From: Tachypleus tridentatus
Lineage: Eukaryota; Arthropoda; Merostomata; Xiphosura; Limulidae
Length of the DNA: 64,000 bases
Direction of reading: 5' to 3'
NCBI RefSeq assembly: GCF_004210375.1
Contig: NW_027467782.1
Coordinates: 25,337,276-25,401,275, forward strand
The notes below the pieces were generated by a model. That model worked only from the letters and a program-made list of their open reading frames with translations. It was not told the origin of the DNA and did not search any database. Both the position numbers and the translations under genes were made by a program. Of this stretch, positions 1-12,084 are shown piece after piece. Every line of letters begins with the position of its first letter. The stretch's first letter is position 1.

Positions 1-1697
1 CCAACACAAGGGTGATTCATTGTCAAGTTAGAAAAACTACTTTCCCAAGAAATGTTTAAGATACATATGTAATACAGACCCATAATGAAGCAACAGTACC
101 ATTACAGAGTAAATTAAGAAATTTATCTAAAACCCATATTGAGTTACATTGTCCTTATGAGCAGAAATATATCAAATAGCTTCACAATTTTCAACAAGAA
201 ACATATTGAAACATGTTTATAATCAGAAAGAATAATCAGGTTTGTTATTCTTCTGAGAACAAAAAATATAAGAGAATGTTACTTAGGAAATATGACTGGT
301 TAATTGGTGTTTAATAATTTTAGCTTAAAGAGACCCACAAAACATTTGCAATAAAATTAATATATTTATTGTAACAGTACTTCTTTAAATACTAGAGTAA
401 TACAAAAGAACTCTTATCACATACACCAAAAATCTAAGTCCACTTGTCTTAGGCCTGACATTTGTTAATCATTTATTTTGCATACATCCTTTCTGCAATA
501 AAGAAATAAATTAACACTGTAATTTATGTATATTTTTGGTTTAATTTAGTTAAGGCTGAACTTTACCATACTCAAAACAATAAATAGACTTACCATGTTA
601 TTGTATGACTTATTAATGTTAGATCTTTTTAAAACTTTGATGAGCTTTTAATATGTGTTACTTCAAAATGTTGACTGAAGTATATTTACACCTGCCTTTT
701 GTTTATATCTCTTTAAAATGAAGTGCACATAAAGTTTCAGAACAGTATTATAATGAGAGATAATTTAATGTTATATAATACATTTTGTTAGAATATTTGT
801 TTTATATGGAAAGAAATGCAAGTTAAACATCTGTGCAATGTGGCTAACTGCATTTCTATTTGTTGTATTAAGATGTGTCTCATTTTAACATTTAGAAATT
901 TATATCAGTGATAAAGTGTTTTTTTTAACTGTAATGTTAGTACAACTTAAAGCAGTTTAAATATATCATAAGAATTTTGATATTGTATTCAAACTCAGGT
1001 TTTTATAGTTGAAAGTGACTGATAATTTGTTTCATTCTCTGAATTACACTTTCATGCAGTTGTAAAGTTATATATTTTAATATTAGTAAGACAGTAGTAA
1101 ATTGCTTTTGGCAATGTTTTGAATAATATTTCAGTTGGTATTTCTCAAGTTAAATTGATTTTGTTTGTGTTCTGGATGGAATTAACTAGTGTGTTTTCAA
1201 ATGTATTTTCAAATACATATTTCACAGATGAGAATGAGTTTTCAATGTTGTAGTGTGGTTAGAAGATCAAGAAATAAGGTTTTATAAGATTGAAGACAGA
1301 AAAGAGTTAAGAAATATTAAATCATTCAAACTGGGAAAGTGTGCCTAAACAAGTGTGTACATGTTTGTATGTATATTAATTGATAGGTACTTATATCTTT
1401 AATTTTAGGAACTGCTCTGGTAGTTTGTTTTCTGGCAAGTAATATTGAGATGCTATTTCAAAGACATGTTTTTCTGTTGAAGGTTGTGGAATAAATGAAC
1501 TTATCAAGTTAATCCTAAAATAATTGATAGATTACTCTGTTTTATAAATACAATTTTAAGCTATTTTTGCATCTTGAATTTGTGGACTACAAAATCACAT
1601 AAAGCTTTAAACAGAAACACTGTCAGTGATGCAGTTATTTCCTTTTTTTACTGTTTAGGTTTCCTGTGTAGATTACACTATATGTATGAAAACTGTG
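1..1697. other. AT-rich sequence, no gene recognised
   Basis: No open frame longer than about 60 codons with protein-like composition and no repeat that I recognise. It is AT-rich with scattered poly-T runs and could be intron or intergenic sequence. Confidence 0.5.
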
Positions 1698-2920
1698 AGG
1701 TCATCCCATAAGTAATATCATTTTTAACACTAAGATTTAAAAGAAGAAAAATAACTCAAATAACAACTTTAATCAATTACATATTTTTCACCTCTTCTCA
1801 ATAACAGTCTGGAAATGTATCAAAATATTTTCAATATCACACTTATAAAAAATCAAGTTGTTTTGAGATATAAAAGGTACAAGAGTTACTTTTTAACAAA
1901 TCATAGAAGTAAACTGTTTTCCATTCAGATGATGTGTAAAGTTTTTGAAAAAATTATAATCTGAAGGAGCAAAATCAGGAGAATAAGGAGGATGGGGAAG
2001 TTTCTTCCAGCTAAGCTGTTCAATTTTTTTAAAAGTAACCCTAGCGATGTTAGGATGTGCATTGTTATGGTGGAAATCCTTTCTGATTTACAAAAGCAGG
2101 TCTCTTTTTATTTATTTTTTAGTGCAGCTTTCAATTAATCCAGTTACTGCCAGCATCTCTCAGCAGTTATTGTGTGATTTGTTTGTAACAATTCAAAGAG
2201 TGTTACACCACCTGAAGTACAGGTTCACTTTTGACTGTGGTGTTGCTGGTTCTACTGCATTAACCCACTGTTGGCAGTGCATGGCATTTTGAAAGAGTAT
2301 CCATTTTTTATCTCCAGTCACTAACTAGGTGGCTCAAAATGAAGCTTGAAGTTCATGAGAGTGAAGAGATTTGCAGATGTCTACTCATTCTCTCAGATTA
2401 TAAGCTGACAACTCATGTGGTACCCATTTTCCAAACTTTAAAACTCTACCAAGTTGCAAATGTTGATGGACAATGGAAGGATGGACAACAGTTACAGCAC
2501 AATCTTTCTCATGTATTGCTAGAAGCAGGTCATTGTCAAATTCAGCAGGGCACTCAGTGCGAAGCTGCATCCGCCAAACTGTAGTCACCAGTTTTAAACT
2601 TATGGAACCATCTTTGACACTTCCCTACATTCAGAATGTCATTGTTGTATACATTTTGAATGCTTCTTCAGTAGCACTCTTTCATTTTCTGAAGTTGTAA
2701 AACATTATATTCTTTATGTGCTTTCTGATACCTCCATGATAATTGGGGCTTCTAAAATAAATACAAGAAAAAATTAGTGAAGAAACAAATTGGTTTACTC
2801 TGAATGTTATCATTTCATCCCATATAACTTGTGTGACTTTGAGAATAACTTCATTTAGCCAAGAAATATGCATTTAAACTTATCCTATCCCAAAAAATGA
2901 CATTACTTATGGGATGACCT
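1698..2920 (-). mobile_element. Decayed mariner-like DNA transposon with terminal inverted repeats
   Basis: The ends are inverted repeats of about 28 bp. The left end starts AGGTCATCCCATAAGTAAT at 1698, and the right end, read on the minus strand from 2920, starts with the same 19 bases. Between them the minus strand carries a broken mariner-type (DDE/D) transposase. From about 2590 to 2340 it reads as helix-turn-helix-like sequence followed by KWVPHELS. Near 2320 it gives LVTGDKKWI, the usual region of the first catalytic Asp. From about 2080 to 1930 it gives HHNNAHPNIA, then LPHPPYSPDFAPSDYNFF, the strongly conserved mariner C-terminal catalytic motif. Several frameshifts and stops break the frame, so it cannot encode an active enzyme. 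The length (1.22 kb) suits a mariner of about 1.3 kb. The expected TA target duplication is not intact at either edge. The family call is firm; the subfamily is not determined. Confidence 0.85.
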
Positions 2921-2968
2921 AATATGTATAAAAAAAACAAAACTATTCTATGCAAAAAGAATATTAAT

Positions 2969-2971
<3 letters not shown>

Positions 2972-3029
<58 letters not shown>
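2972..3029. repeat. Compound (CA)n(TA)n microsatellite
   Basis: An uninterrupted CA run from about 2974 passes through CATACA into a TA run ending near 3029. It lies about 50 bp outside the right end of the mariner-like element. Confidence 0.95.
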
Positions 3030-4029
3030 ATGTTACTGTTTGTTTATGGTAGTAGAAATCACTATCTACTTGCTCCTTTTCTATGCATTTTTTCAGTAGC
3101 AAATATTTCTATCATGTATTTTATTCTCAAATATCTGATATATATAAAATAAGTGAATTACTGTGAGTTGCACATCTTTCATATCAAACTTACAAATTTG
3201 TGTTGCTGTGAATGTAATTTACTACATAATGTCTTGAGGAGGAAGTTACACTAGAACCTTTCTAATTAATACTTCATGTCATGTGATACAGTTTTGAAAG
3301 TTCAGGAAAATGACACACCTACAATGTCATGCATTATGAAAATAATTATGAAAGTTGGATGTTAAGTAAATTTTCATAAAGAAAGACCATTTATGGATAT
3401 TTATAGAAATTTAAAGATATCATTCCACCTTTTATAATATTTGTTGAGTGAGAGAAAAATGAACAAATCAACTAAAAAACATGTACTTCTAAATGTAAGT
3501 GATACCATTATCAGTACTGGTAACTTGTAATATAAAACAAATATTTTAAAAATGGTGATGGAAAAGTTTAAATTGTTTATAATAATTAATGGAGAATTTC
3601 ACTAATTGTCTGAGAAACAAGTAGAAAATATTTTTTTTTGTTCTTCAAGTTTAACTCCAAAGTAAAGAACATTCTGTAATATCTTGTATTGCTAATAAAA
3701 TTGGGAATTATTCAATAAATTACAGTAAGACTCTTGTAAGACTGTTAATGAGTTGAGAGTTAATTTTTTGTAATGTTATTTTTTGATGCTTTTTATGATA
3801 AAGCATATGTAACATTTTTGTCAGTAGAAATTTCAAGCTTGAAAACATTTTCTTACAGAGGAATGGTTAAGTATGAACCCCTATAGATTCTTTCACAATG
3901 CAAGTCAAATTTACAGTACACTTACTTTGCTCTTGTTTATACAGATTGTGTTGGTAAAAGTTGTAGTTTAATGTTATATACTCTTCATTTATCAGCCTGT
4001 CTTTATAATGCTCTTCCTGTAACATATGT
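3030..4029. other. AT-rich sequence, nothing recognised
   Basis: No long open frame, repeat or RNA gene seen. Confidence 0.5.
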
Positions 4030-4310
4030 TAAACTTGATTGACAGTTATCCACTAGGCAGTGATCATTTTCCGATCCTTTTGAGAGAGAATGGCCTGTGG
4101 TCGATGCCAGCCAGACATACTACCCGTGTGCCCCGGTGGAAGCTGGATCAGGCAGACTGGTCCACTTTCACTGGTCTCGTGGTCAGAACTTGATCCTGCC
4201 ATCATAAATCAGCCATCAATAGATCAATAGACTATGTGGCAGCGGTAACTGGCTGTATTATACAGCAGCTGCTGCTACGATTCTCAACGACAGCACTATT
4301 TTAAACATGT
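4030..4310 (+). mobile_element. LINE ORF2 endonuclease C-terminal remnant (Jockey/I-like)
   Basis: Translation of the plus strand from about 4045 gives LGSDHFPILLREN, the SDHFP motif that closes the APE-type endonuclease of Jockey/I-group non-LTR retrotransposons. It is followed by PRWKLDQADWSTFT, the usual linker between endonuclease and reverse transcriptase. A stop appears soon after (near 4190) and the frame drifts. The rest of ORF2 (RT, RNase H) is absent, because the sequence passes directly into a 3'-tail-like region from about 4310. This is therefore an internally deleted copy. Confidence 0.8.
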
Positions 4311-5325
4311 TTTTTCCTAGGGTTTATCTGTCACATTGGACAGTGTTATTGGTGATGGTGACACTGTCCACCTTGATAAAGTTTTTAGTTTTTTAATCTC
4401 ATTTAAGTGTTGAATATTTCTTCATTTCACCTTTTTAATTGTGGTTCCCTTTTTACAGTTTCCTCCTCTCTTGTTCCATTTGACATTGTAAAATGGCCAG
4501 AGCATTATATAACTCGACACCAGGACTGGAAAGGCCAACTTCAGATGACTAACGCTGCTGTTTGAACTACTCGTTAGTCGTCCTGGGGAGTTGTTATTAC
4601 ATTTTTGCTACATGTCATTTAACACTTTTATTACTTTACCTTTTAGTACTGGCCTTAATGACACATAACCCAGAACCAGGACTGGAAAGACCAACTTCAG
4701 GTGACTGACGGTGGTTCTTATACTTGCCTGTTAGTCTTCCTGGCGGGTTATGATCATTACCATTGTGCTACAGAAAATCCTTTACAACTTTGTAGACTGG
4801 ATGTCAACATTGGTTTTATAAAATATCTGTTTTTAATTGCTGTTTTGTTTTTACCTTTGTTTCCTTTTACAAATTTTACTCCATTTACTTTCCTTTTACC
4901 TTTTTTACTGGACATTTGGCTACTCATTAATTCGATTTTGCTATATGTCTTTTGAAACTTCTATTATTTTACATTTTGTTCATGGCTGCTATGACACATA
5001 ACTTGGAACCAGGACTGAAAAGGCCAACTTCAGATGACTGACAGTGGTTCTTGAACTTACCTGTTGGTCTTCCTGGTGAGTTATGATCATAACCATTTTG
5101 ATAGAGAAAGTCCTTTACAACTTCTTTTACTCTGCTCTCTCTCTCAACATTGTTGACTAGGTGTCAACATTGGTTTTATGCTTTTTCTGTTTTTCAATGA
5201 TGTTTTGTTTCACCATCATTTCCTTTTATGTATTTTACTACATTTAATTTTTTTTACCTTTTTACTGGATGTTTGGCGCAGATAGCCTAGCTGCTTTGTG
5301 CCATAAAACACTAAATCAATCAATT
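4311..5325 (+). mobile_element. LINE-type 3' tail with three tandem modules and (AATC)n end
   Basis: Three head-to-tail modules share the core CCAGGACTGGAAAGGCCAAC followed by TTCAGRTGACT. They begin near 4489, 4645 and 4983. The last module runs into GTTTGGCGCAGATAGCC, then CTTTGTGCCATAAAACACT, and ends in AATCAATCAATC at 5310-5325. A related two-module copy sits in the left arm at 11583-12084 and the right arm at 55189-55690, also ending in a short tetranucleotide run. A short simple-repeat end suits the 3' terminus of a non-LTR element. The link to the endonuclease remnant just upstream is inferred from adjacency and strand. Confidence 0.65.
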
Positions 5326-6385
5326 AATTCTTATTCTGTCATTTCTTTATCATCTCTGAATCACTCTTTTTATTAGAGAGGTCTCTTGATTTATCCTTTT
5401 CTGCTTTAACTGTTTAGGATCATTAACTGATCCATCTTGCATATTCTTCTTTGGGTGAGTCAGACCATAGACATTTTCGCATCTCCTGCCAGTTTCAACA
5501 TCGCACAGCCTCTTTTCGTTGTTTGTCTTTGGCGATCTCACAGACTGGTATGTGAACTAAAAGTAGCACATTTGTCTTCCATAACTTATATAATTATGCA
5601 GTTTCCTTTTTCTCTGGATTTTGCCTCTTACCAATTTTTATTCTCCAATATACCCAGAAGATCTAGTGTGATGAGTTTTGTTTGTTTTATTTTCCAGTCA
5701 TTTTCATGTGGTTTATATACGTATCATGGTACCTTGATTAATGTACATATTTCAACAAATTGAAAATTCCTCATTGATAAGAAAAAATAAAATGGATGGA
5801 AGAAGGTGATAGTCATCTGATACAATGTTACATGAAGAAAAACATCTTACACTTCTCATTCCTGGTGCCATGGGAAACCACCAAGTTGCTGTCTTTACCT
5901 CACAGGTATTACTTAACAAAAATCTGTATTGAGCATAGGAGAATGGAAAATATTAAACCAATCTCCTCCTTCTAAGAGGCCAGTGTTGAAATGAAAGTTT
6001 TCTGGGAATATAATTGACATAGCCAATTCTGAACTCTTATTAAAACAAAACAAATAAAACAGACAATTCTTTCCTGATCTTTCTTACTTCCAGTGAATTT
6101 TCTTTGCCTTGTCAAGAGAAAACTTGTGCTTATACAGAGATTGTGTGACCTTCCCATTGGTAGAGGGCTACAGCAGTGTGATTGTCATAAGCTGTTATAA
6201 TGTATGTGGGAGCTTGTTCAAGGTTAATGGCATGTGGTAGTTGTATGTAAGTGAATAGCTCTTAGTGGTACAGAGGTAAGTAGCTATATGAAAAATTTTA
6301 TATGAGAGATTTTAACCCTGTCTCTCGACTATTGAACTATCCCAGAATAAGTTAAAAATATTATAATGTTACTTGTCATTGTAGC
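5326..6385. other. No gene recognised
   Basis: A 108-codon open frame lies at 5437-5763 on the plus strand, but its composition is not protein-like and I recognise no motif. I treat it as chance. Confidence 0.4.
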
Positions 6386-6715
6386 AAACTAAGTTTTACT
6401 CTGGACAAAAGTTTAAGGAAAATAAATTTTGAATGTGATTACCAAGCTACAGATAAATATATTTCACTTGTAAAGGGTTCAACAATTCATTCACTATAAG
6501 TATACAAGTATAAAATAAACTAAGTTTTACTCTGGACAAAAGTTTAAGGAAAATAAATTTTGAATGTTACCAAGTTACAGATAAATATATTTCACTTGTA
6601 AAGGGTTCAACAAGCAAACTAAGTTTTACTCTGGACAAAAGTTTAAGGAAAATAAATTTTGAATGTGATTACCAAGTTACAGATAAATATATTTCACTTG
6701 TAAAGGGTTCAACAA
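6386..6715. repeat. Three-copy tandem repeat, about 99-131 bp units
   Basis: Near-identical units start with AAACTAAGTTTTACTCTGGA at 6386, 6517 and 6616. The first unit carries an extra 30-bp tail containing CACTATAAGTATACAAGTAT. The second lacks it, and the same tail reappears at about 6773-6795 after the third. This indicates recent tandem duplication of a longer segment followed by partial deletion. No coding content. Confidence 0.9.
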
Positions 6716-7009
6716 TTCTTGTTTTAGGAATTTGATTTGGTTTTAGGACTTACAGTATCAAGATAATTATACTCACTATAAGTATACAAGTATAAAAGTG
6801 GAAACTTTTATTTCAAGACAATTTGAATTGCTATTGGTTGTGGAACATCTGTTATTTAGAAGGTTTGTTTGAAGTTCCTTCAGCATGAACTTTATTTAAG
6901 TTTCTAAAAGCAGAAATTTCATACCTTCTATACTTATGTTAAATAGTGTTCCTGATGAAATATAGTGTGCATGTTGTTGTATATAAGATTTCTAAGACAA
7001 ATGTTTTTT

Positions 7010-7440
7010 CTTTTTCTTACTCTTTCAGTAAGAGGGAATTGTTCAGTGATGGCATTAATCTTTACACTGAAAAGTGTGACACTCAAAACACAGCTCGGAG
7101 GGACTCCAAGTTCCTGTAGAAAAGAACAGGAATGTTTCGAACCCACAGGAACTTGGAATCTCCTGTCTATTAAAAAAGTTTTAATAAAATGGGCAAATGA
7201 CCACATCACCCATATTTTTGGAGGTCTCACAAAATGTCATTCCTCCATGTTGTATCATAAGCCTTTTCAATGTCAAAGAGTATTGATACAAGATGTTGTT
7301 TGAAAAAAAACTTCTCTGATTGATGTTTCAAGTTGAATCAGGTGGTCCATGGTGGAGCTCTGTTGTCGGAACCCACACTGGGTGGGCGAGAGGAGGTAGT
7401 TTGATTGAGGGACCCAGGCAACAGGTAGAGAGAACAAACA
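7010..7440 (-). mobile_element. LINE reverse transcriptase fragment (Jockey/I-like), minus strand
   Basis: Minus-strand translation gives QCGFRQQSSTMDHLIQLET (7375-7320), the conserved 'QxGFRxxRSTxDxLxxLE' block of non-LTR reverse transcriptases. After a degraded stretch it continues with FIKTFLIDRRFQVPVGS, then ELGVPPSCVLSVTLFSVKIN, the 'GVPQGxxLSxxLF' palm motif. The catalytic YADD block is not preserved. Frameshifts lie between the blocks. It is a short 5'- and 3'-truncated remnant, probably of the same RNase H-containing group as the fragments in the duplicated arms. Confidence 0.8.
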
Positions 7441-7589
7441 GTGATAGTACGACCCAAGGAAACGCATATTTGGAGAATGTCCATGCTATGTATTTACCAA
7501 GATTGTCATTTAATTATTTATTATAATTCTATCTTTGGATAACATGAAATTTGATTCTTTTACGAAAAGAAAAACAAATCCGCTGGGGT

Positions 7590-8014
7590 GTTCCAAATGG
7601 AACCCGAATTTGGGCGCGGTGTAGATTCCCATTGGCCTGATTAACAGTATTAATAAACTTCTGGAAAAATACGCTACTGTCTAAAATATAAAACACCTCT
7701 CGAAGAAACAGACAGTCCGCTGACCGCTTAGTAAGGTGAACAAACTCAGTTATACAGGGTTTGAATAAAAATCACACCACAGTGGGATTATTTCTTGATG
7801 TGAAAAAAGTTTTCGATTCAATCGAGCATCATAGTCTCAAATAGAAACTACCTCTATTTAATCTCCCGCCAACCTCAACAAGACAGATCTCATGCTTCTT
7901 AGAGAACAGAACAACTACAGTCAAAATCAATATTGCAACATCTCACACCGTTTACCTCTCAGCAAGGTTCTGTTCTCAGATATGTAGAATATATCATGTA
8001 TGTTAATAATATTT
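7590..8014 (+). mobile_element. LINE reverse transcriptase fragment, plus strand
   Basis: Plus-strand frames give PIGLINSINKLLEK (7630-7672; compare 'RPIxLLxxxxKxxEK'), then RQSADRLVRLT, then GLFLDVKKVFDSIEHHSLK (7785-7845), the RT palm A motif with its catalytic Asp. LPPTSTRQISCFLENRTTTV follows. At least three frame shifts separate these blocks. The fragment ends where a minus-strand SINE begins near 8014. It is oriented oppositely to the RT fragment at 7010-7440 and its sequence differs, so these are two independent insertions. Confidence 0.8.
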
Positions 8015-8270
8015 CCTTCCCGAAGCTACTCGAGGTCTATGAGCTCATCACCCCAACTTCAGCAGTGTGAGACAAGAGAGAAGGCAACTCATTATCACCA
8101 CCCTCTGCCAACTCTTGGGCTTCTTTTTTACCAACAAATAGTGAGATTGATCGTCACCTTATAACTCCCCCACGGCTGAAAGGGCAAGCATGTTTGGTGC
8201 AACAGGGATTCGAAACCACGACCCACAGATTTCGAGTCAAATGCCTCAACCACCTGACCATGCCAGGCCA
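8013..8270 (-). mobile_element. tRNA-derived SINE, minus strand, near full length
   Basis: The minus strand from 8270 begins GGCCTGGCATGGTCAGGTGG (box-A-like) and has GTGGTTTCGAATCCC (box-B-like) about 50 bases on. It then runs through the family body: AAACATGCTTGCCCTTTCAG, a GTTGGTAAAA-type block, CCCAAGAGTTGGC, and the tail near 8020. It is degraded at the 3' end. It is the same family as the copies at 33515, 35891, 41541, 41918 and 60455. Confidence 0.9.
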
Positions 8271-9080
8271 CGAAGTTAGAGTAAGACTTAGGAGAATTTA
8301 AATTAGTTTGGTTCAGAATATCAGTGGGAATGATCATGTATTAACAATAATTTGAGTGAATGAATAACATACATTGCCTACAATATTTACAGGGCCATTT
8401 TTCTATTGTTTTATAATTTTAATTTTGTTAGTTGAGTACTTGTAATTGAACCATGAATTATGATGTTCTTGCACAATGTTTGAGGTCCAACAAATAGCTT
8501 AATATTTAGTACTAAATATTTTACTCACAGTATAATAATGTTTGATACTTAGAAGTTTTGCAATGTTAATAAAGTGTTTATTTTCTTATTTATAATATTG
8601 TTTGTGAGGTTTATGCAATTTTTAAAGGCATTCTCTGTTGATGTTAATCATTTTAATATTTTTGTATCATTCTGCATGAAACTTAATTATTGTATTAGTT
8701 GGAAGAAGAGTATGGTGAAAAGTATACATCATTTGATTAGAATAACCATAATAATTTCTTTTAAGTTTATTTTGGAATATTTCATATTTATATGTATCAA
8801 AAGCTAGTTTGTATACTTCTAGGGGAACTATATAGGCCTGAATGGAGAAACCTTGATAGTTATGCAAGTTATACCTTTTCTTACATTAATGATGCATCTG
8901 TAAAGGCAGAAATGAAATATCAGTAATCACAGAGATAAGTGTGTATTAATTTGTTATAACTCAAAAACAAATTAAATAAAAAAAATGCTGCATTGATTGA
9001 AAATTTCCCAGGGTACAAGCTACAGTGTGGGATCATAATATGTACCCTAGGGTTTTGAGGAGACTGAAGAAATAGGACCC
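8271..9080. other. AT-rich sequence, nothing recognised
   Basis: No coding or repeat signal that I can support. Confidence 0.5.
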
Positions 9081-9084
9081 ACAC

Positions 9085-9520
9085 TGCAGTGGGGATACAC
9101 TGTCTATCAGTCTTAACCTCCATTCACCAGTCTCATAAAAGAAATAGAGTAGCAACACATACAGAATTAGAAATAGAAGGTAGGACAGTGAGACATGGGT
9201 GCTCAAGCCCACAACTTCCTACATGGGAAAACAATGTGGGACATGTTTTTACACATGAAAACTACACACATGATTTATAACATACAATGCAACAACTGTC
9301 ATGACTTATACATTGGGAAAGAAGCAGAAATATGGAAACTAGATTCAAAGAACACAAAAAACTATCTTTGCACGTTTTTCAATACAACAAATGTCGTAAA
9401 CACATTATCATAGGAGACTCCCAGATGCTGAGTAGGAAAACAAATGCAAAATCAAAGAAGCCCTACTTATAGATATAAAATTAGAAATTTGGAGAGAGAG
9501 GTGCATCTGCTCAAGTTTTT
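9085..9520 (+). mobile_element. Penelope-like element GIY-YIG endonuclease remnant
   Basis: The plus strand at about 9265-9345 reads MIYNIQCNNCHDLYIGKEAE, the start of a GIY-YIG endonuclease domain. The IYNIQCNNC...LYIG arrangement is the form found at the C-terminus of Penelope-like retroelements. It continues with degraded 'KExHKK'-type sequence and, after frameshifts near 9400-9480, SQMLSRKTNAKSKK. Only the endonuclease end is visible and no upstream RT was found. It is decayed by frameshifts and a stop. Confidence 0.7.
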
Positions 9521-10113
9521 GAGTTATAACAAACTAGTATTTGTTAGAGGTTTAGGTTTGCTGTTTTAATGGAGTCATTCCTTCTGATTTTACACATTTC
9601 ACTATTTAACTTCATTAAAATGTATTTATTTTCACTAATACATATAAACAATTGTGATAAAAATACTGACAGAAATAGGTTACAACTTCATGTTGCATAA
9701 CAAAAGTGTAAAATGTTTAATAAATTCCAAAAAAATGAAAATGAAACAAATTCAAGTATTTGGAAAGACTTGAGACCTACTAGAGCAATAGCTCTGATGA
9801 TAAAATGATGCTTTTGAGAAAGTATTTAAAAGGTTTAATGAATGAACACAAATTTGGAAAATGTTTTTCACTGATAAGATCAACAGTAGAGTTGTTTTAT
9901 GGAGGATTAGACACTTGTTCTGCAAATATTAAGGCTAATTTGTGACACCTTTGCTATTTTTCTTATAAGAGCAAAGAAAATTAGCTTATCAAAATATGTT
10001 CTGTGATTTAAAAAATTTAAGAATTGGTTTTATGGCGAATCATACCATCTCAGTGCATGCATCGTAAGTATGGTCTTTCACTGTCTTTTCATCCTTACTT
10101 TTAGACATGGAAT
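9521..10113. other. No feature recognised
   Basis: AT-rich sequence immediately outside the left arm of the inverted duplication. No counterpart is seen outside the right arm. Confidence 0.5.
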
Positions 10114-10820
10114 TGGTCTCTGTTGGTACTAAGTTTTGTAGTCAGTGAACAAATTTTCAATATCTTGTACATATGTGAACAACTATTTCTGTCCTTATCA
10201 TGAAATTAGAAACAGTTAAGGAATGTTATGAAGAAAAAAGTATTTAAATGTGATTGTTTGGAAAGTTTTGAAACATTCTGTTGTGTGTTGGGGGGAAGGG
10301 AGTTTCTTCTGGAAGTGGAATTTTATGTTTAAGAATCAAGAGGATTTCTTAAACATTCATTTGGTATGGATAAATCTACGCTACATCATACGTATGAAAA
10401 AATTGCATTATAAAGGTACTTGTCTCAGTTTATGATGACAGTATTGTTTGTTTATTTAATATAACCTTCCAGTGTATACAAATAATTTGTGGTCTATGCA
10501 GAAATGACTTGAAGTTTCCCTCTTCTTGTTATTGTAGCATGTATTGTAGTACCAATTGCATGCTAAACAACTGAGAGAACTGTTTAGAACTGGAAAATTT
10601 AATTGGTTACCTTCAGGCAGTATTTACATTGATTAGTTTTGTGCAGTTTAATCAAAATTATGACTTAATCAATTGTCACAATAATAATAAACTAATTGCA
10701 AATAGAGATAACAATTTTCTCTATTTTTGGTAATTTTATTTATCCAAGTAATAAAAATGTTACTTTGTTTGCTTCTGAGCACAAAACTGCATACCTGACA
10801 AATTAAATCATGAACATCAG

Positions 10821-11397
10821 CAGAGATGCCAACCATTATGATTTGAACGTAATCATTACGATTTTGGTGTATACATTACAATTACATGCTCATACAGACA
10901 AATATTACAACTTGTTGCAACTCCCAAATTATTATATATTATTTTGGCCAATACAATAAAGTGATAAATTGTTCCCCAGGACTTGAAAGGGGTGAAAAGA
11001 AAATTTCTAGTAAAATACAAATAAATTTTGATAATAAATAAAAGACATAGTCCAAATGGCTACTTGCAGTAATCATGTTTGTGCTTGAAATAATAAAAAA
11101 ATATTTGTATCTCCAACATCTACCAATAGTTTAAGTGCAGTGCTTCTCCTACTGGGTACGTGGGGGAATCCATAGTTATGTCATCAGTGCTTGTCAGCCA
11201 ATCAGCGCTCGTGTCGATGGGTATTTATCATTTTCTAAGCAGCATGGAAACACCAATGCGATCGTTCACAAGTTGGAAAAAAAGAGGCCTTGTTCACCAG
11301 ATTGTCTTGTTTCTGGCAAATCTAAAAGGACTGAAACTGTGGAAGGGTTCTGTCTACAATCATTACGCTCAGTCATTTGAAATAGTTGGCATCTCTG
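10821..11397 (+). mobile_element. hAT-like miniature inverted-repeat element (left arm copy)
   Basis: The left end CAGAGATGCCAACCATTATG at 10821 and the right end, read on the minus strand from 11397, CAGAGATGCCAACTATTTCA, form an imperfect inverted repeat. It extends about 40 bases through a shared 'CGTAAT.ATT' block. The CAGAG start suits hAT-type ends. The 577-bp interior has open frames in two overlapping frames but no recognisable transposase. Flanks show no clean 8-bp duplication, so the insertion is old. Confidence 0.6.
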
Positions 11398-11582
11398 TAT
11401 CAGATAGTATAAAACTTTTAATTATAAATATGCTTTAATGTCTAGTTTATTAACATGCATGGATAATGAAGTTCATTAATCGTTTTAATGCCATTTAAGT
11501 TTTTTAATATATACATTACACATTTTTAATGTGGCTCCCTTTTGAAAATCACAGTATATGTAATTTGATTTGAAATTAGAAA

Positions 11583-12084
11583 CTGGCTGTAAAATTAAAT
11601 CACTTGAAACCAGGACTGGAAAGTCCAACTTCAGGTGACTAATGCTGCTGTTTGAACTACCCATTAGTTATCCTGTCTATAATTTTGCTACACTTCTTTT
11701 AAAACATTTTTGTTACTTTCCTTTTTGAAAATGGCCATAACGTCAAATAATCTGGAACCAGGACTAGAAAGGCCAACTTCAGGTGACTTATGGTGGTTTT
11801 TGTACTTACCTCTTTGTCCTCCTGGTGAGTTACGATAATTACAGTTACACTACAGAAAGTCCTTTACAACTTGAATTACTGTAGTGTTTCTCTTAATGTT
11901 GTAGACTTGATGTAAACTTTGGTTTTATGCTATTTATGTGTTGTTTTTTTAAACATTGTTTTGTTTTATCATAATTTCCTTTTATGAATTTTACTAAATT
12001 TACTTTTTTTACTGGATGTTTGACATAGATAGCCTAACTGCTTTGTGCTATAAAACTTTAAATCAACCAACCAACCAACCTCTC
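11583..12084 (+). mobile_element. LINE-type 3' tail, two modules (left arm copy)
   Basis: Two CCAGGACT-GAAAG-CCAACTTCAGGTGACT modules at about 11612 and 11757 are followed by the same terminal sequence as at 5270-5325 (GATAGCCTAACTGCTTTGTG, then ATAAAAC). The end is AATCAACCAACCAACCAACC at 12060-12080. The copy abuts a transposon ORF remnant on the minus strand. Confidence 0.65.

Noticed and set aside
2851..3102. 83-codon frame with Ile-Tyr and Cys-Val runs
   Set aside because: Encoded by the CA/TA microsatellite.
11135..11438. Overlapping 81- and 92-codon frames kept in both arms
   Set aside because: They lie inside the miniature inverted-repeat element, overlap in two frames, and match no family; conservation only reflects the recent duplication.
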